DNA from: Candidatus Bathyarchaeum sp.
GTDB lineage: Archaea; Thermoproteota; Bathyarchaeia; Bathyarchaeales; Bathyarchaeaceae
Length of the DNA stretch: 13,408 nt
Reading direction: 5' to 3'
NCBI GenBank assembly: GCA_003096235.1
Contig: PIXT01000207.1
Location: forward strand, 1-13,408
This document shows, one piece after another, positions 6,847 through 12,971 of this stretch; the stretch's first letter is position 1; the number at the start of each line of letters is the position of its first letter. Below the pieces are notes generated by a model. The model searched no databases and was not told the origin of the DNA. It saw only the letters and a list, made by a program, of their open reading frames with translations. The translations under genes were made by a program, and so were the position numbers.

Positions 6847-7743
6847 ATGTCAGGCAAACAATTTTTCGTTAACCGTTACAAGAAACTAGGATGGACCTAC
6901 AAACAACCAAGGCTCAAACGAGCAATCAGAATAAACACCATGAACGCCAGCCAAGATGATGTTGTTTTTAGGCTCGAGTCTTTAGGAGTAACACTGGAAA
7001 AGATTGGTTTTCTTGAAGACGGCTACTGGATAAACAAAAGCAAGTTTTCTGTCGGAGCAACAGCAGAATACCTTCTGGGATTGTACTCTATTCAAGAGAC
7101 AGCTGCCCAAATCCCCGCCACACTCTTCACAGCCTTAAAAGATAAGACCGTTCTGGATGCGTGTGCTTCTCCGGGAGGAAAAACGGTTCAGTTAGCCAAT
7201 CTGATGAACAACAGCGGCGTAGTCGTTGCCCTTGAGCTTAAGCAGCGAAAAATGTTTGCACTAACAAACCAGCTGGAACGCAGCCGCGTAACAAACACCG
7301 CAGTTTATAACATGGACGCAAAAGAAGCCACAAAATTGAACATGAAATTTGATTGTGTTCTTTTGGATGTTCCATGCTCAGGCAACCCCATAACCGACAG
7401 GGACTGGTTCAACAAACGAACAATCGAAGATGTACACCGGAATGCTCGTCGGCAAAGGCAAATTTTAGCTGAGGCTGCTAAAGTCACAAAAGATGGCGGA
7501 GAAATCGTTTATGCTACGTGTTCGCTGGAGCCAGAAGAGAACGAGTTTAACGTAGATTGGGCAATAAGCAAGTTGCCTCTTAAACTTGAAAAAATCAACT
7601 GTTACGGAGAAAAAGGATTAACCAACGTTTTCGGCAAAGAACTTGACCCATCCATAAAAAATTGTAAGCGAATCTGGCCATACAAAACTCAAGGTTTCTT
7701 TGTCTGCAAACTCAAAAAACAAAAGGGTGAAGATAATGAATGA
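6847..7743 (+). CDS. NOL1/NOP2/Sun-family RNA cytosine-C5 methyltransferase
   Basis: Transfers methyl from S-adenosylmethionine to C5 of a cytosine in rRNA or tRNA. The SAM-binding motif DACASPGGKT lies at residues 104-113. Motif IV is LLDVPCSGN (172-180, Cys177) and motif VI is YATCSLEPEENE (222-233, Cys225); Cys225 would attack C6 and Cys177 would help release, as known for this family. SIQETAAQIP (81-90) is the usual lead to motif I. At 298 residues it is compact, with a short N-terminal domain (1-80) but no PUA domain of its own. The following gene, overlapping by 8 bases, encodes a PUA protein that may supply RNA binding. Which RNA base it modifies cannot be told from sequence. Confidence 0.93.
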   Translation: MSGKQFFVNRYKKLGWTYKQPRLKRAIRINTMNASQDDVVFRLESLGVTLEKIGFLEDGYWINKSKFSVGATAEYLLGLYSIQETAAQIPATLFTALKDKTVLDACASPGGKTVQLANLMNNSGVVVALELKQRKMFALTNQLERSRVTNTAVYNMDAKEATKLNMKFDCVLLDVPCSGNPITDRDWFNKRTIEDVHRNARRQRQILAEAAKVTKDGGEIVYATCSLEPEENEFNVDWAISKLPLKLEKINCYGEKGLTNVFGKELDPSIKNCKRIWPYKTQGFFVCKLKKQKGEDNE

Positions 7744-8272
7744 ACTCAATGATTTTCTGGCACAATTTAATACAAGCATCCCCCTAGATGAAAGCAAAAT
7801 TGTCAGGAACAGAAACCGGTATTACCTGTTATCAAAAAAACTGAAACAGCAAGCCCCAAAAGGCTTCTTTTATGCTGGTGCATATCTTGGTTCTGTGAAG
7901 GGAACAGGTTTTTTTCCTAGTTTTCTTTTGTTAGGGATGATCACAAAGACCAAAGCAAACAAGTTAATCGTTGACAAGAAGACGGCTTGGCTGTTTATCT
8001 GTGGACGAGACATATTCAAAAAGGGCATCGTTAACGATGCAAACCTGAAAAAAGGCGAATATGTGCTAATTATGAACAAGAACAATGAATGCTTGGGGTT
8101 TGGCAAAATGATGATTACTCTTCGGGCAGAGATTGACTTGAATAAGGTTGCTGTTAAGAACATTTTGGATCTAGGAGATTTTCTGCGAAGAGAAAAGCCT
8201 CAGCCCAGAAATCAACAACGCTCAGGCAGGCTGCAGAGCAACAGTAAGTCTGGTTATCGTGCTCGCAAATAA
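7736..8272 (+). CDS. Nip7/RsmF-type PUA-domain RNA-binding protein
   Basis: A 178-residue protein with an N-terminal alpha/beta domain (residues about 1-72) and a C-terminal PUA domain (about 76-150). The PUA part includes NKLIVDKKTAWLFICGRDIF, then GIVNDANLKKGEYVLIMN and GFGKM. A basic tail (161-178, many Arg/Lys/Gln) probably adds RNA contacts. This is the Nip7-like layout. I start it at ATG 7736, because GGTGA lies five bases upstream (7726-7730) inside the methyltransferase gene; the frame is open back to 7700. The 8-base overlap suggests translational coupling. In eukaryotes Nip7 and Nop2 act together in 60S maturation, so the pairing here is suggestive. Domain call is good; the Nip7 versus RsmF-PUA subfamily is less sure. 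Confidence 0.82.
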   Translation: MNELNDFLAQFNTSIPLDESKIVRNRNRYYLLSKKLKQQAPKGFFYAGAYLGSVKGTGFFPSFLLLGMITKTKANKLIVDKKTAWLFICGRDIFKKGIVNDANLKKGEYVLIMNKNNECLGFGKMMITLRAEIDLNKVAVKNILDLGDFLRREKPQPRNQQRSGRLQSNSKSGYRARK

Positions 8273-8288
8273 CTCCAAGCAAAGTGAT

Positions 8289-8546
8289 TCAAGACTTTTT
8301 ATGTAGCCTATCCTCTAAACTTGCTACCCTTTTTCTGAGGCGCTCAACCTCGTCCTCGAGTGCATTCATTCTCGCTGCGCTCATCTTGCCGAGCATCTTG
8401 GGCATAATCTTCATGTCCAGCTTGGATTGAAACTCGGATTCCGGAATTTTTCCTTGAGAAAACTCCATCCACAAACTGAACGCCTTTCTCTCTTCCTCGG
8501 TTAGCATCTTTGCGAACTCTTTTGTCCACCTTTCCCTAAAACTCAT
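8289..8546 (-). CDS. Small coiled-coil protein in operon with HD nucleotidase
   Basis: An 85-residue charged helical protein of no family I recognise. Residues 1-55 are amphipathic (RERWTKEFAKMLTEEERKAF...) with an IMPKMLGKM stretch, and 58-83 form a likely coiled coil with Leu/Val heptads (MNALEDEVERLRKRVASLED). ATG 8546 begins one base after the stop of the upstream HD gene, and GGAGG inside that gene serves as ribosome site, so the two are tightly coupled. It may be a partner or oligomerising subunit of the HD protein; that is inference from position. Confidence 0.75.
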   Translation of the reverse strand: MSFRERWTKEFAKMLTEEERKAFSLWMEFSQGKIPESEFQSKLDMKIMPKMLGKMSAARMNALEDEVERLRKRVASLEDRLHKKS

Positions 8547-8547
8547 G

Positions 8548-9105
8548 TTAGTTTTCCTCCAAAACGCAACAAAGAAGCTGCTTCAAATCTGGCCATGCAG
8601 TAGCATCTTTTGCAGAATTGATGAATCGTTCCAAACTTTTGTTTGGTGTCCCCATTTTTTCGTATTCCTTTGCTTGTAGAGCCATCTCGATCTTATCTAG
8701 CTGCCGCACGGCTTTTGCCTCTTTTGTTTTTCCTTCTTTGTATTCGTTCCAAACTGCTAAGTAGTTTTCCCTGTGTGTCTCTGGTAGAAAATCTAGTATA
8801 CTTTGTATTGCGTTTTGTTCTTTCTGTTTGGTTTTTGCGGTTTTTTGTGAATGCATCAAGTCTCCTATTACCGCTTCTGGCAGGTCATGAATCAATGCCA
8901 TTCTCAACAGCTTTAGAGTGTCTAAGGCGTGCATGTCTGCGTATATCATGCAAAGAAACGCTGTTCTGAATGTGTGGTCTGCAACCGATTCAGGTTGGTG
9001 TACTCCAATGTCAACCCAACCTGTTCTGGGGGTTCGTTTTAGGTTTCCTGTTATCTCCAAGAACTTGATGACGTTCTGGAATCTTGGGTCTGTCAACTTC
9101 AACAA
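8548..9105 (-). CDS. HDDC2/YfbR-type HD-domain nucleotidase
   Basis: A 185-residue protein matching HDDC2/YfbR-like 5'-deoxyribonucleotidases, which remove phosphate from (deoxy)nucleoside monophosphates. It has LKRTPRTGWVDIGV (residues 22-35), PESVADHTFR (38-47, His44), ALIHDLPEAVIGD (70-82, His73, Asp74, Glu77, Asp82) and QLDKIEMALQ (135-144, Asp137). These are the full metal and substrate residue set of the family. The predicted start is TTG 9105, with only weak GTGA upstream; nearby TTG codons (9108, 9099) are alternatives. It precedes and overlaps operonically with the coiled-coil gene at 8289-8546. Substrate range cannot be inferred further. Confidence 0.88.
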   Translation of the reverse strand: MLKLTDPRFQNVIKFLEITGNLKRTPRTGWVDIGVHQPESVADHTFRTAFLCMIYADMHALDTLKLLRMALIHDLPEAVIGDLMHSQKTAKTKQKEQNAIQSILDFLPETHRENYLAVWNEYKEGKTKEAKAVRQLDKIEMALQAKEYEKMGTPNKSLERFINSAKDATAWPDLKQLLCCVLEEN

Positions 9106-9203
9106 AGAATCACTTTCTTTAGTTAACTCGTACGTTGCTGAAGATATTTCTTATGAAGCCAAAAGATGTAGTGGCACAAAACTTTTGTTCAGACCAACAA
9201 TTT

Positions 9204-9461
9204 CTACGCTGTTTTGTAGACTGTGTCGTTTTCTCTTGCGTGACCTTTTACTTTCATGCCTATGCTTTGTCCCTTGGTTGCCTGCTTAACTTTTGTGTGT
9301 TCTATCTCCATGGACTCCACAGTCTGTTCAATGTCTGTTGTAGGTCCCTTGATGAATATTTTGTCGCCAACAGAAATAGTGCCCACAACCTCTATAATCG
9401 CCACACTAATATGCCCAAAGAAATGCGACACTCGCCCAACTTCTCGAAGTTGCTCCCCCAA
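9204..9461 (-). CDS. Stand-alone EF-Tu domain-II-like protein
   Basis: An 85-residue beta-barrel protein that resembles domain II of EF-Tu/EF-1A and the C-terminal domain of some U32 peptidases. It runs VGRVSHFFGHISVAIIEV (8-25), LxVGD-type turn SVGDKIFIKGPTTDIEQTVESM (30-51), then ATKGQSIGMKVKG (61-73) and NDTVYK (78-83). There is no GTPase domain, and the gene is complete at this size. Such short proteins occur in archaea under names like translation elongation factor-like; role unknown, possibly RNA or tRNA binding. The start is TTG 9461, with GGGGG seven bases upstream; ATG 9468 is in another frame. A TATTTAA element at about 9484-9490 could be its promoter. It is divergent from the PEBP gene. 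Confidence 0.83.
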   Translation of the reverse strand: MGEQLREVGRVSHFFGHISVAIIEVVGTISVGDKIFIKGPTTDIEQTVESMEIEHTKVKQATKGQSIGMKVKGHARENDTVYKTA

Positions 9462-9600
9462 AACATTCCCCCCAACACTTCGATATTTAATACTAACACA
9501 CTTTGCCTAGATATAATTTGTCACACACCCTATGAACAAAGCATATGCGCCGACAAGTTTTTTATTTCACACTCTGCCCAGTTAGTTTTGGGGTTATTTG

Positions 9601-10035
9601 ATGAAATTACTAAGTAAAGATTTTGAAGATACCAAAAACATCCCCTCCGAATTTACCTGTGACGGAAGAAATGTCTCGCCGCAGCTTTCATGGGAAGATG
9701 TTCCTGCTAACACGAAGAGCTTTGCGTTAGGTGTCACTGACCCTGATGCTCCAGGAGGCATGTGGATTCACTGGCTAGTGTATGATATTTCCAAGGCGTT
9801 ACGCGAAATCGAACAGAACAGTTTGCCTGCGGGAGCCAAAGAGGTGGAAAACGATTTTGGCAAAAAACCGTATGGTGGACCTTGTCCGCCTTCAGGAACT
9901 CACAGATACATCTTTGTCATCTACGCACTTGATGTTGAACATTTAGAGGGAATCAAAAAACACAACTTTCTAAACAAAGTTGAAGAGCACACTATCGAAA
10001 AAGCGGTAATCAAAGGATTATACAAAAGGCGATGA
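9601..10035 (+). CDS. PEBP / YbhB-YbcL (Raf kinase inhibitor-like) protein
   Basis: A 144-residue PEBP-family protein. Signature parts are FTCDGRNVSPQLSWEDVP (18-35), TDPDAPGGMWIHWLVYDI (46-63) and GGPCPPSGTHRYIFVIYAL (92-110), which form the anion-binding pocket (Asp47, His57, and the PPSGTHR turn). No signal peptide, so cytosolic. It binds phosphate-like ligands; prokaryotic roles are largely undefined. ATG 9601 is preferred to an adjacent in-frame TTG at 9598. A TTTTTATT element near 9558-9566 would start transcription close to the ATG. It stands alone. Family call is secure. Confidence 0.93.
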   Translation: MKLLSKDFEDTKNIPSEFTCDGRNVSPQLSWEDVPANTKSFALGVTDPDAPGGMWIHWLVYDISKALREIEQNSLPAGAKEVENDFGKKPYGGPCPPSGTHRYIFVIYALDVEHLEGIKKHNFLNKVEEHTIEKAVIKGLYKRR

Positions 10036-10113
10036 TTTTAACAGCATTTGCATGTTTCTTTTTGGTGCTGTCTGTTTTGAACTATTACCGTTGATATAAA
10101 AAATAATTTGGTT

Positions 10114-10131
10114 AAAAAAACCATTCATGGT
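10114..10131 (-). terminator. Hairpin plus T7 after the micro-ORF unit
   Basis: Read on the minus strand, ACCATGAATGGT can fold as a 4-base stem (ACCA/TGGT) with loop TGAA, followed directly by seven T. It starts 14 bases after the stop of the 17-aa ORF. The stem is short, but the T tract alone suits archaeal termination. Confidence 0.5.
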
Positions 10132-10144
10132 AGTTGTACCAAGT

Positions 10145-10198
10145 TTATGCTTTGCCTGTCTTATTGACTTTCTTTCCTTTCTTCCCCTTCTTTGGCAT
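10145..10198 (-). CDS. 17-aa lysine-rich microprotein
   Basis: ATG 10198 to TAA 10145 encodes MPKKGKKGKKVNKTGKA, with eight Lys in 17 residues and no acidic residue. It has a full GGAGGTGA ribosome site (10204-10211, minus strand) five bases before the ATG, which is stronger than that of nearly every other gene here. It follows the acidic ORF by 45 bases on the same strand and precedes a hairpin with T7. Too short for any fold; it would bind acids such as RNA, DNA or the acidic partner. I know no match. The ribosome site is the main reason to call it. Confidence 0.6.
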   Translation of the reverse strand: MPKKGKKGKKVNKTGKA

Positions 10199-10243
10199 CT
10201 AGCTCACCTCCCCTTTCAATGAGCAAATTGCTGTTTGGTTTAC

Positions 10244-10309
10244 TTACCAGTCTTCCTCTTCTTCGTCGTCTTCTTCCCAATCTTCCCACTCGTTTTCTTC
10301 GAACATCAT
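10244..10309 (-). CDS. 21-aa acidic, Trp-containing microprotein
   Basis: ATG 10309 (followed by a second ATG) to TAA 10244 encodes 21 residues: 14 Asp/Glu, three Trp (8, 11, 21), one Phe and no basic residue. The core is EWEDWEEDDEEEEDW. GGAGGTGA at 10315-10322 lies five bases before the first ATG, with exactly the same spacing as in the basic partner downstream. The site is half of an inverted repeat (10314-10329). A TATA element at 10351-10360 would start the transcript just upstream. It could be a peptide that pairs with the Lys-rich one, or a leader whose Trp codons sense charged tRNA; no Trp gene is nearby. Coding status is inferred. Confidence 0.6.
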   Translation of the reverse strand: MMFEENEWEDWEEDDEEEEDW

Positions 10310-10313
10310 ATGT

Positions 10314-10329
10314 TTCACCTCCAGGTGAA
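10314..10329 (-). promoter_or_regulatory. Inverted repeat covering the first microprotein ribosome site
   Basis: The minus strand reads TTCACCTGGAGGTGAA: seven-base arms TTCACCT and AGGTGAA around GG. In RNA a six-pair stem with loop TGGA would hide the GGTGA part of the ribosome site; in DNA it would be a dyad near the transcript start. Either reading gives control of this unit. Confidence 0.5.
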
Positions 10330-10350
10330 GTCTCCTTGAGAGAACGTCAC

Positions 10351-10360
10351 AATAAAAATC
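10351..10360 (-). promoter_or_regulatory. TATA element of the micro-ORF unit
   Basis: The minus strand reads GATTTTTATT, centred about 46 bases before ATG 10309. A start near 10330 follows, which would put the inverted repeat at the 5' end of the message. Confidence 0.4.
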
Positions 10361-10621
10361 AAATAAGATTTGTGCGTCAGAAAAAGATGATAAAAACAGG
10401 CTATTTAGGCGTATTGTGGAATAATTTAAGTTATTTTATCTAAAACGCCATTATTCAAAGCATTGAACCAAATTAAGTCTTATTAAAGCCCTTATCTATC
10501 TTTATAAACCCATTTTGGGTTTATTGTTCGAATTACTTGTGAATTTAGAGTGAAAACAACAATTGAAAACTATCAGAGGCTTTAAAACCCCGAACAAACC
10601 AACACCATGCTCAAATACAAA
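10361..10621. other. Spacer between the micro-ORF unit and the second HExxH gene
   Basis: AT-rich, with no gene seen. It holds the 9-base-arm inverted repeat at 10504-10524 next to TATA-like sequence, which could be an alternative promoter or the 3' end of the HExxH transcript. No tRNA was found. Confidence 0.4.
10504..10524. repeat. Perfect inverted repeat, 9-base arms
   Basis: ATAAACCCA and TGGGTTTAT flank a three-base TTT. On both strands it carries a TATAAA- or TTTATAAA-like edge. It could be an operator, or a hairpin at the end of the gene at 10622-11152. Confidence 0.6.
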
Positions 10622-11152
10622 CTAAAACCCAAATAACATCTTTTGTACATTATGCCTGCTCTTAACATCGGCATTCTGGTGCCTGATGAAGATGCCAAAG
10701 TAATTCTCTGTAAGCTGCCGCACCTTGCTTTCATTGTCCTCATACTTTACGTGAAGAAGTTCATGTATCAAAGCTGCCATGGCTCTGCTTTTCAAATAAA
10801 AGAGAACTTTTTCTTTTTTGTGCTTTTGTAGTTTTTTCTTAAGAAGGCTACGCCTTTTTGGAAAAATGAGAATCACGCCCTCATTGTTGCATCTTCCCGC
10901 AAGAGACTTTCCATTTTCTTTTTGAAACGGAAACATACGAACCTGAATATCCTTAACCGCTTTTTTCTCAATTTTTTCTCGTTTAATTATCCAACGCAGA
11001 AACTTCTGGAACAAAGGTTTTTTCAAAGTTTCAGAAACTGCCGACGCGTAACAAGTGTAAAACTGTAGCCTTTTTTCTGGGCATTTTTTGAGTTTCTTGG
11101 GATTTGAAACCACTCTAATCTTGTTTGAAAGTTTTGTTTTATTCATTTTCAT
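10622..11152 (-). CDS. Second HExxH putative metalloprotease, Lys-rich
   Basis: A 176-residue protein with HELLH at residues 130-134 (His130, Glu131, His134) and Glu141 eleven residues after the first His. Val144-Arg145 and Leu147 match in spacing the protein at 639-1214. The strand GVILIFPKR (92-100) precedes the helix. The N-terminal 120 residues are strongly basic, suggesting nucleic-acid or ribosome contact, somewhat like SprT-type proteins, but that is weak. No signal or membrane segment. ATG 11152 is followed in frame by ATG 11146, which has AGGA at a better distance, so the start may be 11146. It stands alone; activity and target are unknown. Confidence 0.7.
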   Translation of the reverse strand: MKMNKTKLSNKIRVVSNPKKLKKCPEKRLQFYTCYASAVSETLKKPLFQKFLRWIIKREKIEKKAVKDIQVRMFPFQKENGKSLAGRCNNEGVILIFPKRRSLLKKKLQKHKKEKVLFYLKSRAMAALIHELLHVKYEDNESKVRQLTENYFGIFIRHQNADVKSRHNVQKMLFGF

Positions 11153-11290
11153 CCTAACGCTGGCATCGAATTCCGCGGGAAGCTAAAAACTATAGAATTC
11201 CCGAAGTCAACAGATTCTACATGTTATATTCTCATGATTGAATTTAAACCCTTTATTCAAAATGTTTATGCGTCAAACTTTTTTATGAAT

Positions 11291-12037
11291 TCACGTAGGA
11301 TTAATGATGGCATTAACCCTTCTTTGAGCATGATACGCTTTCATTAGGCTTTTCGAAAAATCTATCTTTAGCCACACTTCATAGACTGTAGCTACCTTCT
11401 TTAGAATTAAGAATCTTCGTTTGATTCTTGAAAAACGGTCACGTATTACTCCATAATCGTTTGTAGTGCGGGCTTTTATGTAGATTTCTTTGCATGAGCT
11501 GACAATATCGGCGGCAGCTTTTTCAACACGTTCTCTGGTTTCTTGCATAAGCCTTTCTACAGATGCAACGTTGACGATCACTGCTCGTGAAATAATTTTT
11601 ACTTTTCCTTGAATCTCTCTGATGAAGTTAACAAACTTTAAAGCGTCAACAAGTTTTGGCTCTTTTTCATACAAAGAATGCTTCTGAGAGAAAGCGTAAA
11701 CAGAACGACGCAAACGTATACATGGCGCACGTCTAAGAAAGCTTGTCACATTCTCTCTGTTGGCTCCTTTTGGAAGAGTAAATGTCACCACTATCAAGCT
11801 TCCAAGCCCAGAGAACTCCTTCTTTTTGGCAAGTTTCGGGTTCTTGATTTCCCTTAATCGCCTCAAAAGTATTGGCTGATTATTCTCAAGCACCTTAAAG
11901 ATGTGGTGAACTTTCTTTTCGTTAACTTTCCAGAACGCCCTATGTACCTGCTGGCACCCAAGCTCCTTTAAACGAGCGGGAATGCTACTTCTCTTCTTGG
12001 ATTCTATAGACGCTCTATATACCACATACAGGACCAT
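11291..12037 (-). CDS. Hypothetical protein, Cas2/ChrB-like N-terminal half
   Basis: A 248-residue basic protein. MVLYVVYRASIESKKRSSIP (1-20), then a helix and HRAFWKV (32-38), looks like a ferredoxin-type fold of Cas2 style. A second similar pattern, LIVVTFTLP (81-89), helix, RRSVYAFS (110-117), is close in feel to ChrB N-termini. The Cas2 Asp after the first strand is Arg8 here, so nuclease action is unlikely. Residues 160-235 are helical and charged, with KARTTNDYGVIRDRFSRIKRRF. There is no CRISPR array or cas1 near. ATG 12037 has a TATA element about 33 bases upstream and only a weak ribosome site. I do not recognise the family; the fold is inferred. Confidence 0.7.
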   Translation of the reverse strand: MVLYVVYRASIESKKRSSIPARLKELGCQQVHRAFWKVNEKKVHHIFKVLENNQPILLRRLREIKNPKLAKKKEFSGLGSLIVVTFTLPKGANRENVTSFLRRAPCIRLRRSVYAFSQKHSLYEKEPKLVDALKFVNFIREIQGKVKIISRAVIVNVASVERLMQETRERVEKAAADIVSSCKEIYIKARTTNDYGVIRDRFSRIKRRFLILKKVATVYEVWLKIDFSKSLMKAYHAQRRVNAIINPT

Positions 12038-12065
12038 GGTTCTCTTAGCCCTCGCAGCATCTCAA

Positions 12066-12075
12066 GCTTTTATGC
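12066..12075 (-). promoter_or_regulatory. TATA element of the gene at 11291-12037
   Basis: The minus strand reads GCATAAAAGC, about 33 bases before the ATG, which gives a very short leader. Confidence 0.5.
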
Positions 12076-12126
12076 TTTCCCACACCTTTCTGTCGCACAA
12101 TAGTTACTTTCACGTTGAATATTTTG

Positions 12127-12387
12127 TTAACATGCACCTGATTTGCTGTCGGTTATTAATTGCTGTTTTTTGTTGCGGCTCAATGTTTTGATTTTCCGTT
12201 CTCTTCTCATAGCCTCGCTACGGCTCTCAAACTCTTCAACGTAAACCAGTTTTTCAGGTTCATACATCCGAGTGTATTTAGCCCCTCGTCCCTTCTTATG
12301 CATTTCAAATCGTTTTTCCACATCTTTCGCGTGCCCAGTGTAGTAGCTACCGCCCTTGCAACGGAGAATGTAAACATAGTAAGGCAT
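12127..12387 (-). CDS. GIY-YIG domain protein (UPF0213/YhbQ type)
   Basis: An 86-residue single-domain GIY-YIG protein: YVYIL (4-8), YYTGHAKDVEKRFEMHKKGRGAKYT (15-39; Tyr16, Gly18, Arg26, His30), then EEFESRSEAMRRERKIK (51-67) with the acidic metal-binding position near Glu63. The family has DNA-nicking folds, though small members of this type have no firm role. I start it at ATG 12387, where the domain begins; GAGGA lies eight bases upstream. The frame is open back to ATG 12546, which would add 53 residues unlike any GIY-YIG family. The gene is followed by the unit at 11291-12037, which has its own promoter. Domain call is secure. Confidence 0.85.
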   Translation of the reverse strand: MPYYVYILRCKGGSYYTGHAKDVEKRFEMHKKGRGAKYTRMYEPEKLVYVEEFESRSEAMRRERKIKTLSRNKKQQLITDSKSGAC

Positions 12388-12640
12388 CAGTAATTCCTCA
12401 GGGGCTAACAAATAATCGTCTTTGTTCTCTCTTAAAAAAATTATACCCTCTAAAACGAAGCCATACTGTTGTTTGGTTGCTGCCACCATTTCGGTAACGT
12501 TCCTGTGAGATAACAATATGCATATTTTACCGTCACTATGCCCCATGTAGAAATTCTTTTAATCATAATGTTACAATAGTGTACTCAAAAGAACAAGTAA
12601 ACAACCAATAGAATGAACAAAACAATGTTTGAGGCTTAAA

Positions 12641-12892
12641 ATGACGTTTAACATAAATTTTGAGAAAATACCTAGAAAAGTTTTGGAGAACGCCATTATG
12701 CTAAATGATACCCTAAAGAAGATTTACATAACCCTCTACTGTTGTGAAGAACCCACCACACCCAAAGAAATAGCCAAAAAACTGGGATATGCAAGAGCAT
12801 ACGTTCACATGCGGCTGTGCCAACTCGAATCCATGCAACTAGTTAAACGTATCGAAGACACAAAAAGAGTGAAATTTAAAGCAATCAAATGA
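12641..12892 (+). CDS. Small winged-helix DNA-binding protein
   Basis: An 83-residue protein with a winged helix-turn-helix (residues about 22-80): NDTLKKIYITLYCCEEPTT, then PKEIAKKLGYARAYVHMRLCQLESMQLVKRIED and the wing KRVKFKAI. It is probably a transcription regulator, maybe dimeric. ATG 12641 has GAGG six bases upstream (12631-12634); ATG codons further up lack such a site. It is divergent from the GIY-YIG gene, across a short AT-rich spacer. Target is unknown. Confidence 0.8.
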   Translation: MTFNINFEKIPRKVLENAIMLNDTLKKIYITLYCCEEPTTPKEIAKKLGYARAYVHMRLCQLESMQLVKRIEDTKRVKFKAIK

Positions 12893-12944
12893 AGCATCGA
12901 TTATTCTTCTGTGACAATACATCCCTAGCTAAACTGGAAAACTT

Positions 12945-12953
12945 GAAATATAC
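12945..12953 (+). promoter_or_regulatory. TATA element of the cut gene at the right edge
   Basis: GAAATATAC is centred about 23 bases before ATG 12972, where no ribosome site is seen; this fits leaderless transcription. Confidence 0.4.
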
Positions 12954-12971
12954 GAAAAGCTCTGGCTATTA

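Noticed and set aside
8643..9289. Long plus-strand frames across the HD nucleotidase gene
   Set aside because: They are antisense to a clear HD family protein and show no family signal.
9135..9617. 160-codon plus-strand frame across the EF-Tu domain-II-like gene
   Set aside because: It is antisense to a recognised protein, runs into the PEBP promoter, and is Cys/Phe-rich without motif.
10192..10443. 83-codon plus-strand frame across the microprotein unit
   Set aside because: It has no ribosome site, and its start is the mirror of the Lys/Glu-rich minus ORFs (runs of Ser, Pro, Leu, Arg), so it looks like a shadow.
11162..11205. Possible tRNA or attachment-like repeat with GAATTCC twice
   Set aside because: No cloverleaf or T-loop (GTTCRA) is present; two copies of GAATTCC alone mean little.
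11291..12546. Mobile defence cluster made of the Cas2-like and GIY-YIG genes
   Set aside because: Each gene has its own promoter, there is no cas1, array, restriction pair or mobile element, and base composition matches neighbours.
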